A stretch of 29,637 nt of DNA from DATEEG01 sp035525055 (GTDB lineage Bacteria > Actinomycetota > Acidimicrobiia > Spongiisociales > ZC4RG35): the NCBI GenBank assembly GCA_035525055.1, contig DATLEZ010000039.1, positions 1-29,637 of the forward strand. The letters run 5' to 3'. Shown piece after piece: positions 23,121-29,637 of this stretch; position 1 is the first letter of the stretch; each line of letters starts with the position of its first letter. The notes below the pieces were generated by a model. The model worked only from the letters and a program-made list of their open reading frames with translations, made no database searches and was not told the DNA's origin. A program made the position numbers and the translations under genes.

Positions 23121-23585
23121 TCAGGTCAGTGTCAGCCGGTGGTGTTTGGCGAGTTGGTGGACGATGTCAACCACCGACGTTTTTTGGTTTTCTGCGGCGA
23201 TGCGAATGAGAGCGACCGCTGCGTAGAGGGCGTATTGCCAGTAGTCGTCGTTGCTCCACCACGCCACCTCATCGAGTAGGTCGGGTTCGAGCCCGCCTCG
23301 CAACGCGGCGCTGGTCAGGATGGCGAATTGGATCTTGCGGTTGTCGCGGCCGCGGAACTCGCATTCGGGGAGGTAGGTTTCCCGGAGGCCTTCGTAGGGG
23401 ATCGGTTCATGGCGGGTGACGCTCGCAGTGTCGAGGGCGTCGGCGGCGAGGACCATGAACACTTCACCGGGAAAGGTGTTGTTCTTGGGGTGGAGGGGCG
23501 CTATCGAGACAATCAGCTGGTGCACGTCGGCACCGTCAGCCAGCCCTGACAGCAGCCTGGCGTAAAGCTTCGAGGCGATCCTCAT
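23121..23585 (-). CDS. Hypothetical protein in the tRNA-flanked region
   Basis: 154 residues from ATG 23585; I do not recognise the family. It starts MRIASKLYARLLSGLADGAD and contains FPGEVFMVLAADALDTA, ECEFRGRDNRKIQFAILTSAA, WWSNDDYWQYALYAAVALIRIAA and a short C-terminal helix. It appears soluble and mostly helical, with no signal peptide. The open frame continues upstream, but that part overlaps the broken DUF6933 gene out of frame. Composition looks protein-like on this strand only. Confidence 0.65.
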   Translation of the reverse strand: MRIASKLYARLLSGLADGADVHQLIVSIAPLHPKNNTFPGEVFMVLAADALDTASVTRHEPIPYEGLRETYLPECEFRGRDNRKIQFAILTSAALRGGLEPDLLDEVAWWSNDDYWQYALYAAVALIRIAAENQKTSVVDIVHQLAKHHRLTLT

Positions 23586-23617
23586 CGCTGGGAATCCGCC
23601 GAGCCATAGGTCAGAAT

Positions 23618-24148
23618 CTACGCCCCGCCGTTCACAGTTGGTCGACTCGGCTGGGCGTCCGACCACGCGGCGGCCGCGGCGTCGAGTTCTCGATCGGGAC
23701 TGACATGACGCTGGTAGAGGGGGCCACACGGCGTTTCGGACAGCAACAGGCCAAGAGCCACCAAATCCGTCAGCTCCTGATGATCTCGGTACCCCGTGGC
23801 GAGGAAGCTGAACTCGTTCATGATCCCGATCACGCTCCGGTTGGCCGTCTTGGCCGTCGACCATTCCGGCGATCTCGGCCTCGATGAACCCAGCCGCGGC
23901 GCCGGCCGCCTCCCAGGACTGCTGCAGTGCAGCTGGGAACCGAGCCATCAGCGTTGTGGCCGGCGCCAGCGGCATCATGACCGGATAGAGAGTTTGCTCG
24001 TTGACCAGCAGGGCTACATGTGGTCTCCAGAAGAGCAGGTGCGATACCAGTTCCCAAGGAAAGTCGTCGGCTCGGAAACAGGGGGCATCACGGCCACTTT
24101 CACCCTGTCGAGCAGCTTCTTCGTTGCAAGCAGGCTGAACACCGCCAC
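23618..24148 (-). pseudogene. DUF6933 family gene with two frameshifts
   Basis: Three frames together give one DUF6933-like protein. The first has VAVFSLLATKKLLDRVKV and TTFLGNWY (GTG at 24148 or 24142). After a shift near 24036-24044 the second gives LLFWRPHVALLVNEQTLYPVMMPLAP and EAEIAGMVDG. After a shift near 23841-23858 the third gives KTANRSVIGIMNEFSFLATG and LSETPCGPLYQRHVSPDREL. Adding one C at the first junction (CGC-C-AC) restores RHLLFW. The second junction lies beside a 9-bp tandem duplication TTGGCCGTC (23841-23858). The family function is unknown. Probably non-functional unless the indels are errors. Confidence 0.75.
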
Positions 24149-24228
24149 CAGTCTCGCATCGAGCCACCCAATGCGAACCCACGCCCGACCCCATCCCTCG
24201 AAGTGCCGATCTGCGCGGATCGTCAGGG

Positions 24229-24246
24229 TGTGGGTTACAGCCCACA
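24229..24246. promoter_or_regulatory. Palindromic operator candidate before the toxin-antitoxin genes
   Basis: TGTGGG-TTACAG-CCCACA is a perfect 6+6 inverted repeat ending 16 nt before the ATG of the small first gene. Type II toxin-antitoxin operons are usually repressed by their own antitoxin at such a site, so this fits autoregulation. Promoter boxes were not identified with confidence. Confidence 0.5.
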
Positions 24247-24262
24247 AAGTAAGCTAAACGTC

Positions 24263-24376
24263 ATGAGTGAGGCACCTGAAGTCACCATGACCAGCGTGGA
24301 GGATGCCGCCGCCCTCTGGCTCAAGGATCGACTGGTCGAGTATCGGGAGCTCCTGGCATACCTCCGCGACCATTGA
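24263..24376 (+). CDS. Small putative antitoxin of the Fic/Doc-like toxin
   Basis: 37 residues: MSEAPEVTMTSVEDAAALWL, then a charged amphipathic helix (KDRLVEYRELLAYLRDH). It is the first gene of a coupled pair: its TGA overlaps the TTG start of the Fic-like gene, and a palindrome lies just upstream. The length and order fit a type II antitoxin whose C-terminal helix covers the toxin. No DNA-binding fold is obvious in so short a protein, which is unusual if it also autoregulates. Confidence 0.6.
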   Translation: MSEAPEVTMTSVEDAAALWLKDRLVEYRELLAYLRDH

Positions 24377-24738
24377 ACCGACCCTCCATCGAACTGGCGG
24401 TTGAATTCAACCGGGTCGTACGGGGAGAAGACGAGCAGTTCGATGAACCAGACGAGATAGACAGGGTGGCGCAGGCCCTGAGCTCCATCGAGGCAGTGGA
24501 AGAACCCACCGAAGCGGCGGCCGTGCTTGCCTACAGGGTGACTCGTGCCCAAGGCCTCGCCGAAGGCAATAAACGGACCGCCTTGTTACTCGCGCGGTGG
24601 GTCCTCGATCACAACGGGGTCGATGGCACCCAGATCCTCCCACCCGCTGACCGCGACTTCGCCGATCTGTTGGTTCAAGTAGCGTCAGGGATCGATGTCC
24701 AGGCCGACATGATCTCGCTCCTCGCTAGCCGCCGCTAG
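24373..24738 (+). CDS. Fic/Doc (death-on-curing-like) family toxin
   Basis: 121 residues. The Fic core reads AYRVTRAQGLAEGNKRTALLLARWVL at about residues 53-78. The EGNKRT anion-binding part of HPFx[D/E]GNKRT is intact, but the catalytic His position appears as Gln (QGLAEGNKRT). Fic proteins transfer AMP or phosphate to targets such as EF-Tu; with Gln at that place the activity may be altered, or a subfamily variant may be involved. The TTG start at 24373 overlaps the stop of the small upstream gene. The downstream stretch 24739-24943 shows no gene. Confidence 0.75.
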   Translation: MNRPSIELAVEFNRVVRGEDEQFDEPDEIDRVAQALSSIEAVEEPTEAAAVLAYRVTRAQGLAEGNKRTALLLARWVLDHNGVDGTQILPPADRDFADLLVQVASGIDVQADMISLLASRR

Positions 24739-24943
24739 CTGCGACACATGGCAAGCATGAGCGGCCCTCCCTACCAGAACGACGCACGTCTTAGACCGCC
24801 ACAACGGGATTCGGCTTGCCCTCGGCCGTTCAGGAGGTGCCGATCCGTGTCAGACATCGTTAGGGGCGTTACGCGCCGAGATCGGTCGATCTTTCGCACA
24901 TCTGGCAGGGCGCAGCAAGGGTAGGTGGTGTCCGATTGTTGGT

Positions 24944-25580
24944 TCAGTCGCAGCCTGGGGGTGTGTCGGTGGTCGGTTGGTAGATCACGGTGTGCCCGTT
25001 CAAGGTGGCGGTGATGGTCGGCTCCGGGTTGGTTTGGAGGACGACTGTGACGTCGATAAACAGTTCACTGTCGGCGGCGTCTTTCCATTCCGGCGGGATG
25101 TAGTCGAGGCTGCCTATTGGGGACCTCGGTCCGCCAATACAAGTCGTTGAGCTGTCCAAGCCATTCGATCCCGCAGTGGACGTGCAGTCGGTAGGGCAGC
25201 TCAAAGCCTGGTTCGATGATCGAGCCCGACTCAACCACGAACCGTTCGGGGAGGGCGGGGTCGGGTCTCCACAGCGCGGTAACCCCAGCCAACTTCCCGC
25301 CAACTTCCTCTATTTCGAGCAGGGCAATCTCGTAGCGACGCAATGGATTCTGAACAGTCAACCTCCACTCACCCAACTTCACATACGAGCGGAGCTGACC
25401 GACCAAAACGGCGACGACGGCCACCCAGAGCAGTAGAAGGTAAGTCAGCTCCGATACGCCTCTGGCCTCAAATATTGCTGCAACCAGGACGGCGGTGAGG
25501 CCCCCGATCGTTGCGTAACCGGTCAACCGCATGCCGCCGGTCTGCCGCCAAAGCACGTGAGAATCGTAGAACAAGGCCAA
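24944..25580 (-). pseudogene. Two-TM membrane protein with one frameshift
   Basis: ATG 25580 opens MALFYDSHVLWRQTGGMRLT, two hydrophobic segments (TGYATIGGLTAVLVAAIF and LTYLLLLWVAVVAVLVGQL) and a soluble domain with GEWRLTVQNPLRRYEIALLE. The layout resembles small bacterial PH-domain-like membrane proteins, but I do not recognise a family. Near 25105-25130 the frame changes. The continuation in the other frame, GSLDYIPPEWKDAADSELFI to TTDTPPGCD, is protein-like, whereas the original frame turns Arg-rich (RQPRLHPAGMERRRRQ). About 210 residues if repaired. Confidence 0.6.
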
Positions 25581-25751
25581 TGAATCGCGCGCCGGTATTG
25601 GATAGGTGACCGGTCGCTCCGATCGTCTGCGCTGGGTTCAGAACCTGCCGATCCTGAACATCAGCGCACCGTGTGTGGTTCACTTCTGGTTGTGGGTCGA
25701 CGGATCAAGTCTCGGGCACAACAGCGGGCTGAGCGTGGCTATCCAAAGGCG

Positions 25752-26010
25752 ATGCAAGCGTGGCCCAATCCTCCGGTAGCTTCGTCGACGGGGGAATGGG
25801 TCAGCCAATTCGACGCCGCGGAAGAACTGGGCGTCTCGACATGGTGGGTGGGCGTCCTCATTGCCAACGGGCATCTCCAGCCTGCTGAAGACCCCGCAGG
25901 CGTGGCAGGTGTCAGCCGTGCTTCCTCTGAGCCAGGAGATTCGGTGGCGAAGTGATGCGACCTTGCTGGCCAGAGCAGTTCGAATGCTCAACGTCATCCG
26001 CTGGGTCTGA
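25752..26010 (+). pseudogene. HTH DNA-binding protein gene with a frameshift
   Basis: From ATG 25752 the protein reads MQAWPNPPVASSTGEWVSQF, then DAAEELGVSTWWVGVLIANGHL, a helix-turn-helix like those of small excisionase/MerR-type actinobacterial proteins, then AGVSRAS. Near 25915-25925 the frame shifts by one. The other frame supplies the expected basic C terminus LSQEIRWRSDATLLARAVRM to RWV, ending with TGA 26008-26010. One extra T in TCCTCTGAG would explain it. The unshifted frame ends at 25955. Confidence 0.55.
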
Positions 26011-26330
26011 TCCCACCGAAGGCGTCTCCCAGCAGCAGTGACGGACCGCATATATCGCTCAGGGCCCGGCCAACTCCAAACGAACCGACCCGCTCAGTAA
26101 CCGGCAATAGGCATGGGCCTCGGGCAAGCAATAAGTGCCGATATGCGCTACTGGTCTACCGGTTCGAAGGTGGTGCTCTGCCATCTGCAGCAGCATTTCT
26201 CGATCCAGGGATCCGCGGCGTCCAAACACTGGCTCGCGGCTCAGGTGTGGACGGTCGGTGGCCGTGTATGATCAAGTCGTGAGCGAGGATTGACTCCCCG
26301 CTCCCACAAAAATCCTCTTGTGGAGTATCT
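26011..26330. other. Non-coding stretch
   Basis: No convincing gene, RNA or repeat is seen. Just before the next gene the base composition drops and CTTGTGGAG (about 26311-26319) offers a ribosome-binding site. Confidence 0.5.
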
Positions 26331-26711
26331 ATGAACAACCAATTAGAAGAAAACAAGAGAATCGTACGCGAATGGCATGAACTCGCCCTACGCAGGCCCG
26401 AAGAAGCTGTCGCCAAATTTATTGGACCGAATTATCGGCAGCACAATCCTGGCTCAGCAGATGGCCCAGAATCTCTAATTATGACCATGAAATGGTTCAC
26501 GCAAAACTTTCCAGAATTGCGCATTGAAACCAAAAGGATCATTGCAGAAGGCGATTACGTGGTCTTGCATAACCACCTGATCCTCAAACCCGGCGACCGC
26601 GGTTCGGCGGTGGTGGAAATGTTCCGCCTTGAAAACGGCAAGGTCGTTGAACATTGGGATGTGGTGCAGGAAATCCCTGAAATATCCGCAAACGACAACA
26701 CCATGTTTTAG
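26331..26711 (+). CDS. SnoaL-like/NTF2-fold protein, recently acquired by composition
   Basis: 126 residues of the SnoaL/NTF2-like fold, a small alpha+beta cone used by polyketide cyclases, ketosteroid-isomerase-like enzymes and many unknown proteins. It has EEAVAKFIGPNYRQHNPGSADG, FPELRIETKRIIAEGDYVV, and VEMFRLENGKVVEHWDVVQE near the C terminus, the usual landmarks of this subgroup. Its first 60 bases are about 42 percent G+C and A-rich codons (GAA, AAA, AAT) are frequent, unlike the flanking genes. This points to horizontal transfer. The substrate is unknown. Confidence 0.87.
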   Translation: MNNQLEENKRIVREWHELALRRPEEAVAKFIGPNYRQHNPGSADGPESLIMTMKWFTQNFPELRIETKRIIAEGDYVVLHNHLILKPGDRGSAVVEMFRLENGKVVEHWDVVQEIPEISANDNTMF

Positions 26712-27119
26712 CACCGACGGATTATCCCGCCGCCCGAACTCCGGGTGATTTTGAAAGAAGAAGCCTGGCGTTGAAGTGGCGCTCTCTAGGCTGGCTCCTC
26801 GATTCTCTCGGCCCGGAACCTCGACGGTGGAACCTGGGGGACCGGATCATCGAACTCCTGCTCCACGACGACCTGGAACTCAAGGCGGATCGACCCGGTG
26901 ATGTTTGCGAAGAGGACCTGAGGCTCCTCTGACCCAACCAGGCCGCTCGAGACCGCAGCCGTTACCGCGCACTTCGTGAGACGCTCGTGACCCGTTCAAG
27001 AATGTTGATCTGCGCTGTGGGCCACTCGAGTGCCGGTCTGGCGGATTATGGACCCGTCGGTCACCGCGCGAGCCGGCGTTTCGTCGCGACGCAGCGGCCA
27101 ACGTGAAGGACAAATCGCG
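26712..27119. other. Mostly non-coding stretch
   Basis: Between the SnoaL-like gene and the end of the minus-strand DHFR-like gene no complete gene is recognised. Only one short frame (26771-26932) has protein-like composition. Antisense frames here are low-complexity. Confidence 0.45.
26771..26932 (+). CDS. Possible small ORF or gene remnant
   Basis: A TTG-started frame of 53 codons reads LKWRSLGWLLDSLGPEPRRW and then DRIIELLLHDDLELKADRPGDVCEEDLRLL before TGA. It has alternating hydrophobic and acidic residues typical of a helical protein, but no clear ribosome-binding site or family. It may be the end of a decayed gene. Confidence 0.22.
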   Translation: MKWRSLGWLLDSLGPEPRRWNLGDRIIELLLHDDLELKADRPGDVCEEDLRLL

Positions 27120-27689
27120 TCAATCCGCAATTCGCGTGGGTCGGTATCGCAGGGCGACCGCGCCCGACCGGAACTCATGGCGATCCACAAGCTCGAGCTG
27201 GATGCGCTCGCGCAGACCGGCGAGCAATGTCGGCCCGTGTCCGGCAAGGACCGGCTGCACAAGGAACTCGTACTCGTCGATCAGTCCCAGATCTGCCAAC
27301 GCCAGGGGGAGCGTCACGCCACCCACCCACAGGCCCTCGCCTGGCTCCTGCTTGAGCCGCTGAACCGCTTGCCCCAAGTCGCCTCGCACCAGCTCGGCAT
27401 TCCAATCGACCCCGCTCAGCGTGCTCGACACGACGTACTTCTTCGCCCGGTCGATGGTCTCGGCGAACGGGACCTCCCACTCATTCATCCAGTCAGGCCA
27501 CGTGCCCGGGGCCGGCTGTCGCCACGCCGACTCCATCATCTCGTAGGTCACCCGGCCGAACAGCAGGGCAGCGGCTCGTTCCATCTCAGCGGTCCAGTAA
27601 CGCATCGACTCCTCGTCCGGGGGGAGTCCTGCCTCGTGATGGCAGCAGCCGTCGAGCGTGACGTTGATCGAGTATCGAAGTGGTCTCAT
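27120..27689 (-). CDS. Dihydrofolate reductase/RibD C-domain family protein, copy 2
   Basis: 189 residues with the DHFR-like pattern: MRPLRYSINVTLDGCCHHEA, ALLFGRVTYEMMESAW, FAETIDRAKKYVVSSTLSGVDW, LWVGGVTLPLALADLGLIDEYEFLV and PVLAGHGPTLL. ATG 27689 is preferred over upstream Met because AGGGAGAG stands about 10 nt before it and family homology starts there. Members are NADPH-dependent reductases or of unknown role. It is distinct in sequence from copy 1 at 21545-22105. Confidence 0.9.
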   Translation of the reverse strand: MRPLRYSINVTLDGCCHHEAGLPPDEESMRYWTAEMERAAALLFGRVTYEMMESAWRQPAPGTWPDWMNEWEVPFAETIDRAKKYVVSSTLSGVDWNAELVRGDLGQAVQRLKQEPGEGLWVGGVTLPLALADLGLIDEYEFLVQPVLAGHGPTLLAGLRERIQLELVDRHEFRSGAVALRYRPTRIAD

Positions 27690-28008
27690 CACGTTGCTCT
27701 CCCTTGATGCCCGCCGCGCGTTCACCGGACCGTACTCAGACGACTGCCTGGCGCCCTTTTCTCATTAGCGCCCCGATCGCGCCCACTCAAAGCTGGTCTC
27801 GCCACCAGCCAGCGACGACTTCGTGCGTGTCGGCCATGACGGTGATTCTCCCATGGGAACCTGTGATGACTGTTGATGGTCATGCGAGCGCATACGTGCC
27901 GATATCGCACACTCGGCGGATTGCTCGTTATCGCCCGGGAATATCGTCGCGGCGGCTGTCCGATTGACCACCCGGGTACAATTCTCCACCCACCGACAGA
28001 GGACCTAC
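27690..28008. other. Divergent intergenic region
   Basis: This lies between the minus-strand DHFR-like gene and the plus-strand SRPBCC gene, with no gene recognised. TACAAT at 27977-27982, followed by TCTCCA, lies 32 nt before the SRPBCC ATG and could be a -10 box. The same TACAATTC string precedes the third SRPBCC gene (28755). A convincing -35 box at normal spacing is not seen. Confidence 0.4.
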
Positions 28009-28446
28009 ATGAGGCCAGTCGAGTTGAGTGTCGTGATCAACCGGCCGATCGAGGCATGCTTCGCTTATCTCTCCGACCTCGGCAACGACCTCGCCTGGCG
28101 GCGGGAGTGGATCGAGGCCGAGAAGACGACGGCTGGCCCTCACGGCGTGGGTGCCCGGTATCGGTTGACGGGCGCGCTCCTCGGCCGACGGATCGCGACG
28201 GTGTACGAGACCATCGCGTACGAGCCGACCCGGCTCGCAGCCTGGAAGGCTGTGTCGGGACCGTTGCCGCTGAGCTTCACCAGGACGTTCGAGAGCGTCG
28301 AAGGTGGCACCCGAGTCACGATGAGATACGAGGGGGACAGCGGCCTCCTCAGGTTGGGCGGCCCGTTCGTCGCCGCAATCGGCAGGCGACAGCTGGAAGG
28401 CGACTTCCCCAAGCTGAAGCAGGCGATGGAGTCCGTCGCTTCGTGA
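28009..28446 (+). CDS. SRPBCC family protein, copy 1
   Basis: 145 residues of the START/Bet v1-like SRPBCC fold, a hydrophobic ligand-binding cup. The N-terminal strand MRPVELSVVINRPIEACFAY, LSDLGNDLAWRREWIEAEKT, the middle YRLTGALLGRRIATVYETIA, and the C-terminal helix EGDFPKLKQAMESVAS are typical. ATG 28009 has GAGGA 5 nt upstream; the longer upstream frame lacks homology. It is first of three tandem SRPBCC genes. Ligand and partner are unknown. Confidence 0.87.
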   Translation: MRPVELSVVINRPIEACFAYLSDLGNDLAWRREWIEAEKTTAGPHGVGARYRLTGALLGRRIATVYETIAYEPTRLAAWKAVSGPLPLSFTRTFESVEGGTRVTMRYEGDSGLLRLGGPFVAAIGRRQLEGDFPKLKQAMESVAS

Positions 28447-28488
28447 ACGGCGCCACATACTGAGGCCTGGCGCGGTGAGGAGGACGGC

Positions 28489-28689
28489 CTGGAGAAGATC
28501 GCAGCCACCATCCGGATCGACCGCGCCGCGGAGGACGTGTACGCGTATGCCAGCTGGTTCAGCTCGGTGCCCGAGTGGCGGGGTGGCGTCTCGGAAGCGG
28601 AACAGCTCACCGACGGGCCGGTCGGGGGGACACGGATCCGAGGCGGAGGCAAGCTTCTCAGGCGGCTGGCTGCGGTGGTTGGGTGGTAA
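28489..28689 (+). pseudogene. SRPBCC family protein, copy 2, truncated
   Basis: Only the N-terminal half of an SRPBCC protein is readable: EKIAATIRIDRAAEDVYAYA, SWFSSVPEWRGGVSEAEQLT, then GGTRIRGGGKLLRR and a stop at 28687-28689, about 66 residues instead of about 140. A perfect AGGAGG (28478-28483) lies 5 nt before CTG 28489, the only codon in place of a start; no ATG, GTG or TTG occurs in frame. Either CTG is used or the start was lost, which fits a decaying gene. Confidence 0.6.
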
Positions 28690-28795
28690 ACGAGAGCCCA
28701 CAGTTCACTCGCCACAGAGCCCCCCTCTGGCCCATCATCAAACCACGCGCTTGTTACAATTCCAGCGATGAAGTGGTCTCCAAAGGAGGCAAGGC

Positions 28796-29239
28796 ATACC
28801 CAGGTTTGAGGCGAGTGTTGTCATCGACCGCTCCCCGCGAGAAGTCTTCGACTACCTCACCGACCCCTCGCACGTCCCCGAGTGGATGGAAGAGATCCAA
28901 TCGGCGGAGTGGACATCGAAGGGTCAGCCCGACGTCGGCTCGACCATGACGGCTCGGATGAGGTCGAGGAACCGGGGACGCGAGCTCCAGCTTGAGGTCA
29001 CGCAATGGGACCCTCCCACCGGGTACGACGACCGCATGCTCACCCCCATGTTCCCCCTCAAGGACATGCGCCACGAATATCGATTCGCGCCTGAGAGCAA
29101 CCGCACCCACGTGACCGTGAATGGCGAGTTCACGATGGTGGGTGGACTCACGTTTGCAGGGGGCTTGATGCGCAGGGTCGCCACGAAGTTCAATCAGCGG
29201 CACCTCGACGCTGCAAAACGGCTCATGGAGGCGAGCTGA
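28796..29239 (+). CDS. SRPBCC family protein, copy 3, with ATA in the start position
   Basis: 147 residues with the same fold: PRFEASVVIDRSPREVFDYL, TDPSHVPEWMEEIQSAEWTS, middle strands MRHEYRFAPESNRTHVTVNG, and C-terminal helix FNQRHLDAAKRLMEAS. Homology begins well upstream of the first in-frame ATG (28886), which would delete the first 30 residues. A perfect AGGAGG (28784-28789) is followed after 6 nt by ATA 28796. Thus either ATA initiates or an ATG has mutated. TACAAT (28755-28760) may be the -10 box. The coding part is intact. Confidence 0.72.
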   Translation: MPRFEASVVIDRSPREVFDYLTDPSHVPEWMEEIQSAEWTSKGQPDVGSTMTARMRSRNRGRELQLEVTQWDPPTGYDDRMLTPMFPLKDMRHEYRFAPESNRTHVTVNGEFTMVGGLTFAGGLMRRVATKFNQRHLDAAKRLMEAS

Positions 29240-29495
29240 TCGGGGTCGCTTCAGCTCCAACCCAACCACCTCACTCGGCGAGGCGCTGAGCTTTATTCGG
29301 TCGTGTCGTACAAGCAAGGGTCGTCGCGCTTGTGGGACGACGTTGGCGCAGATCCCTTACCTCCCCATGGCGAATATCGCGCACCCCGTTTCGAGCAGAT
29401 CCGGCATTCGGCGCTACCCCGCCACCCCCGTCCGGATCGAGTCACCACCTTCGCGTTTGGACGGCGGTCATGTGACTACACAGTTGCAACCTAGA

Positions 29496-29535
29496 GGGTT
29501 GCGGTAAACCCGTATACTCCGCATCAGTTTGATGC
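29496..29535 (+). promoter_or_regulatory. Promoter and double palindrome before the last ORF
   Basis: A good -10 box TATACT lies at 29513-29518. Upstream GGGTT-GCGGTA-AACCC (29496-29511) and downstream GCATCA-GTT-TGATGC (29521-29535) are both perfect inverted repeats, placing operators on either side of the -10. The preceding stretch 29240-29495 shows no gene. Confidence 0.45.
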
Positions 29536-29556
29536 ATCCCTGTAGGAGTTCTCCGC

Positions 29557-29637
29557 GTCAAGCTCATTTCAGGGTTGGTTTTCGCTTTCTGGGTCTTCTC
29601 TGAGCACGAAACAGTGAATCGGGGCGCGACTGATCGG
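29557..29637 (+). CDS. Start of an ORF running off the right edge, possible signal peptide
   Basis: AGGAG (29544-29548) is followed after 8 nt by GTC and an open frame VKLISGLVFAFWVFSEHETV and on to the window end. The beginning looks like a signal peptide or membrane segment. The other two frames contain stops. GTC is not a normal start; TTG 29575 is an alternative. No family can be given from 27 codons. Confidence 0.3.

Noticed and set aside
28886..29239. Third SRPBCC gene starting at ATG 28886
   Set aside because: This would drop the conserved N-terminal strand and helix (VVIDRSPREVFDYL), which are in frame upstream behind an AGGAGG site.
29303..29494. Short plus-strand frame MSYKQGSSRLWDDVG
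   Set aside because: No ribosome-binding site, low-complexity Arg/Pro-rich end and no family; treated as non-coding.

Overview
The window is high-GC chromosomal DNA from an actinobacterium-like organism, most probably an uncultured Actinomycetota and perhaps Acidimicrobiia. This rests on the core order secA-prfB-ftsE-ftsX-smpB-ssrA, an Rv2578c-type radical SAM protein, split ChrB-type proteins, and many GTG/TTG starts with 4-nt overlaps. Taxonomy is inferred from gene content only.

Left part (1-7560), housekeeping: the 5'-truncated preprotein translocase gene secA, release factor 2 (prfB) with an intact programmed +1 frameshift, the ftsEX divisome pair with an overlapping secreted M23 peptidase that looks like its activator or effector, then smpB followed by its RNA partner ssrA (tmRNA). 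Two intergenic inverted repeats built from 7-nt-period words flank parts of this block.

Middle (7560-22880): a radical SAM protein interrupted by a complete LAGLIDADG intein placed exactly at the third cluster cysteine; an acyl-CoA dehydrogenase; a DUF983 protein; pdxH; the operon-like run metallo-beta-lactamase/rph/rdgB; and a membrane-GAF-class III adenylate cyclase. Then come an alpha/beta hydrolase broken by two frameshifts, a DinB-like protein, and a divergent ChrB/MFS locus with a split ChrB and a duplicated C-terminal domain. Last is a translationally coupled pair: a pterin-dehydratase-like/VOC fusion and a dihydrofolate-reductase-like protein.

Right part (22880-29637), accessory: it begins at a 3' fragment of tRNA-Leu(UAG) with no 5' half, which looks like the att end of an integrated element extending rightward beyond the window. 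Beyond it are an unknown protein, a broken DUF6933 gene, a small-protein/Fic-like toxin-antitoxin pair behind a palindromic operator, a frameshifted membrane protein, a frameshifted HTH protein, a low-GC SnoaL/NTF2-like gene, a second dihydrofolate-reductase-like protein, and three tandem SRPBCC genes. Two of the SRPBCC genes have strong Shine-Dalgarno sequences followed by non-standard start codons. At the far right edge is a palindromic promoter region and the start of a further ORF. Most of the single-base frameshifts lie in this accessory part, while the housekeeping genes are intact. This favours genuine decay over general sequencing error, but does not prove it.
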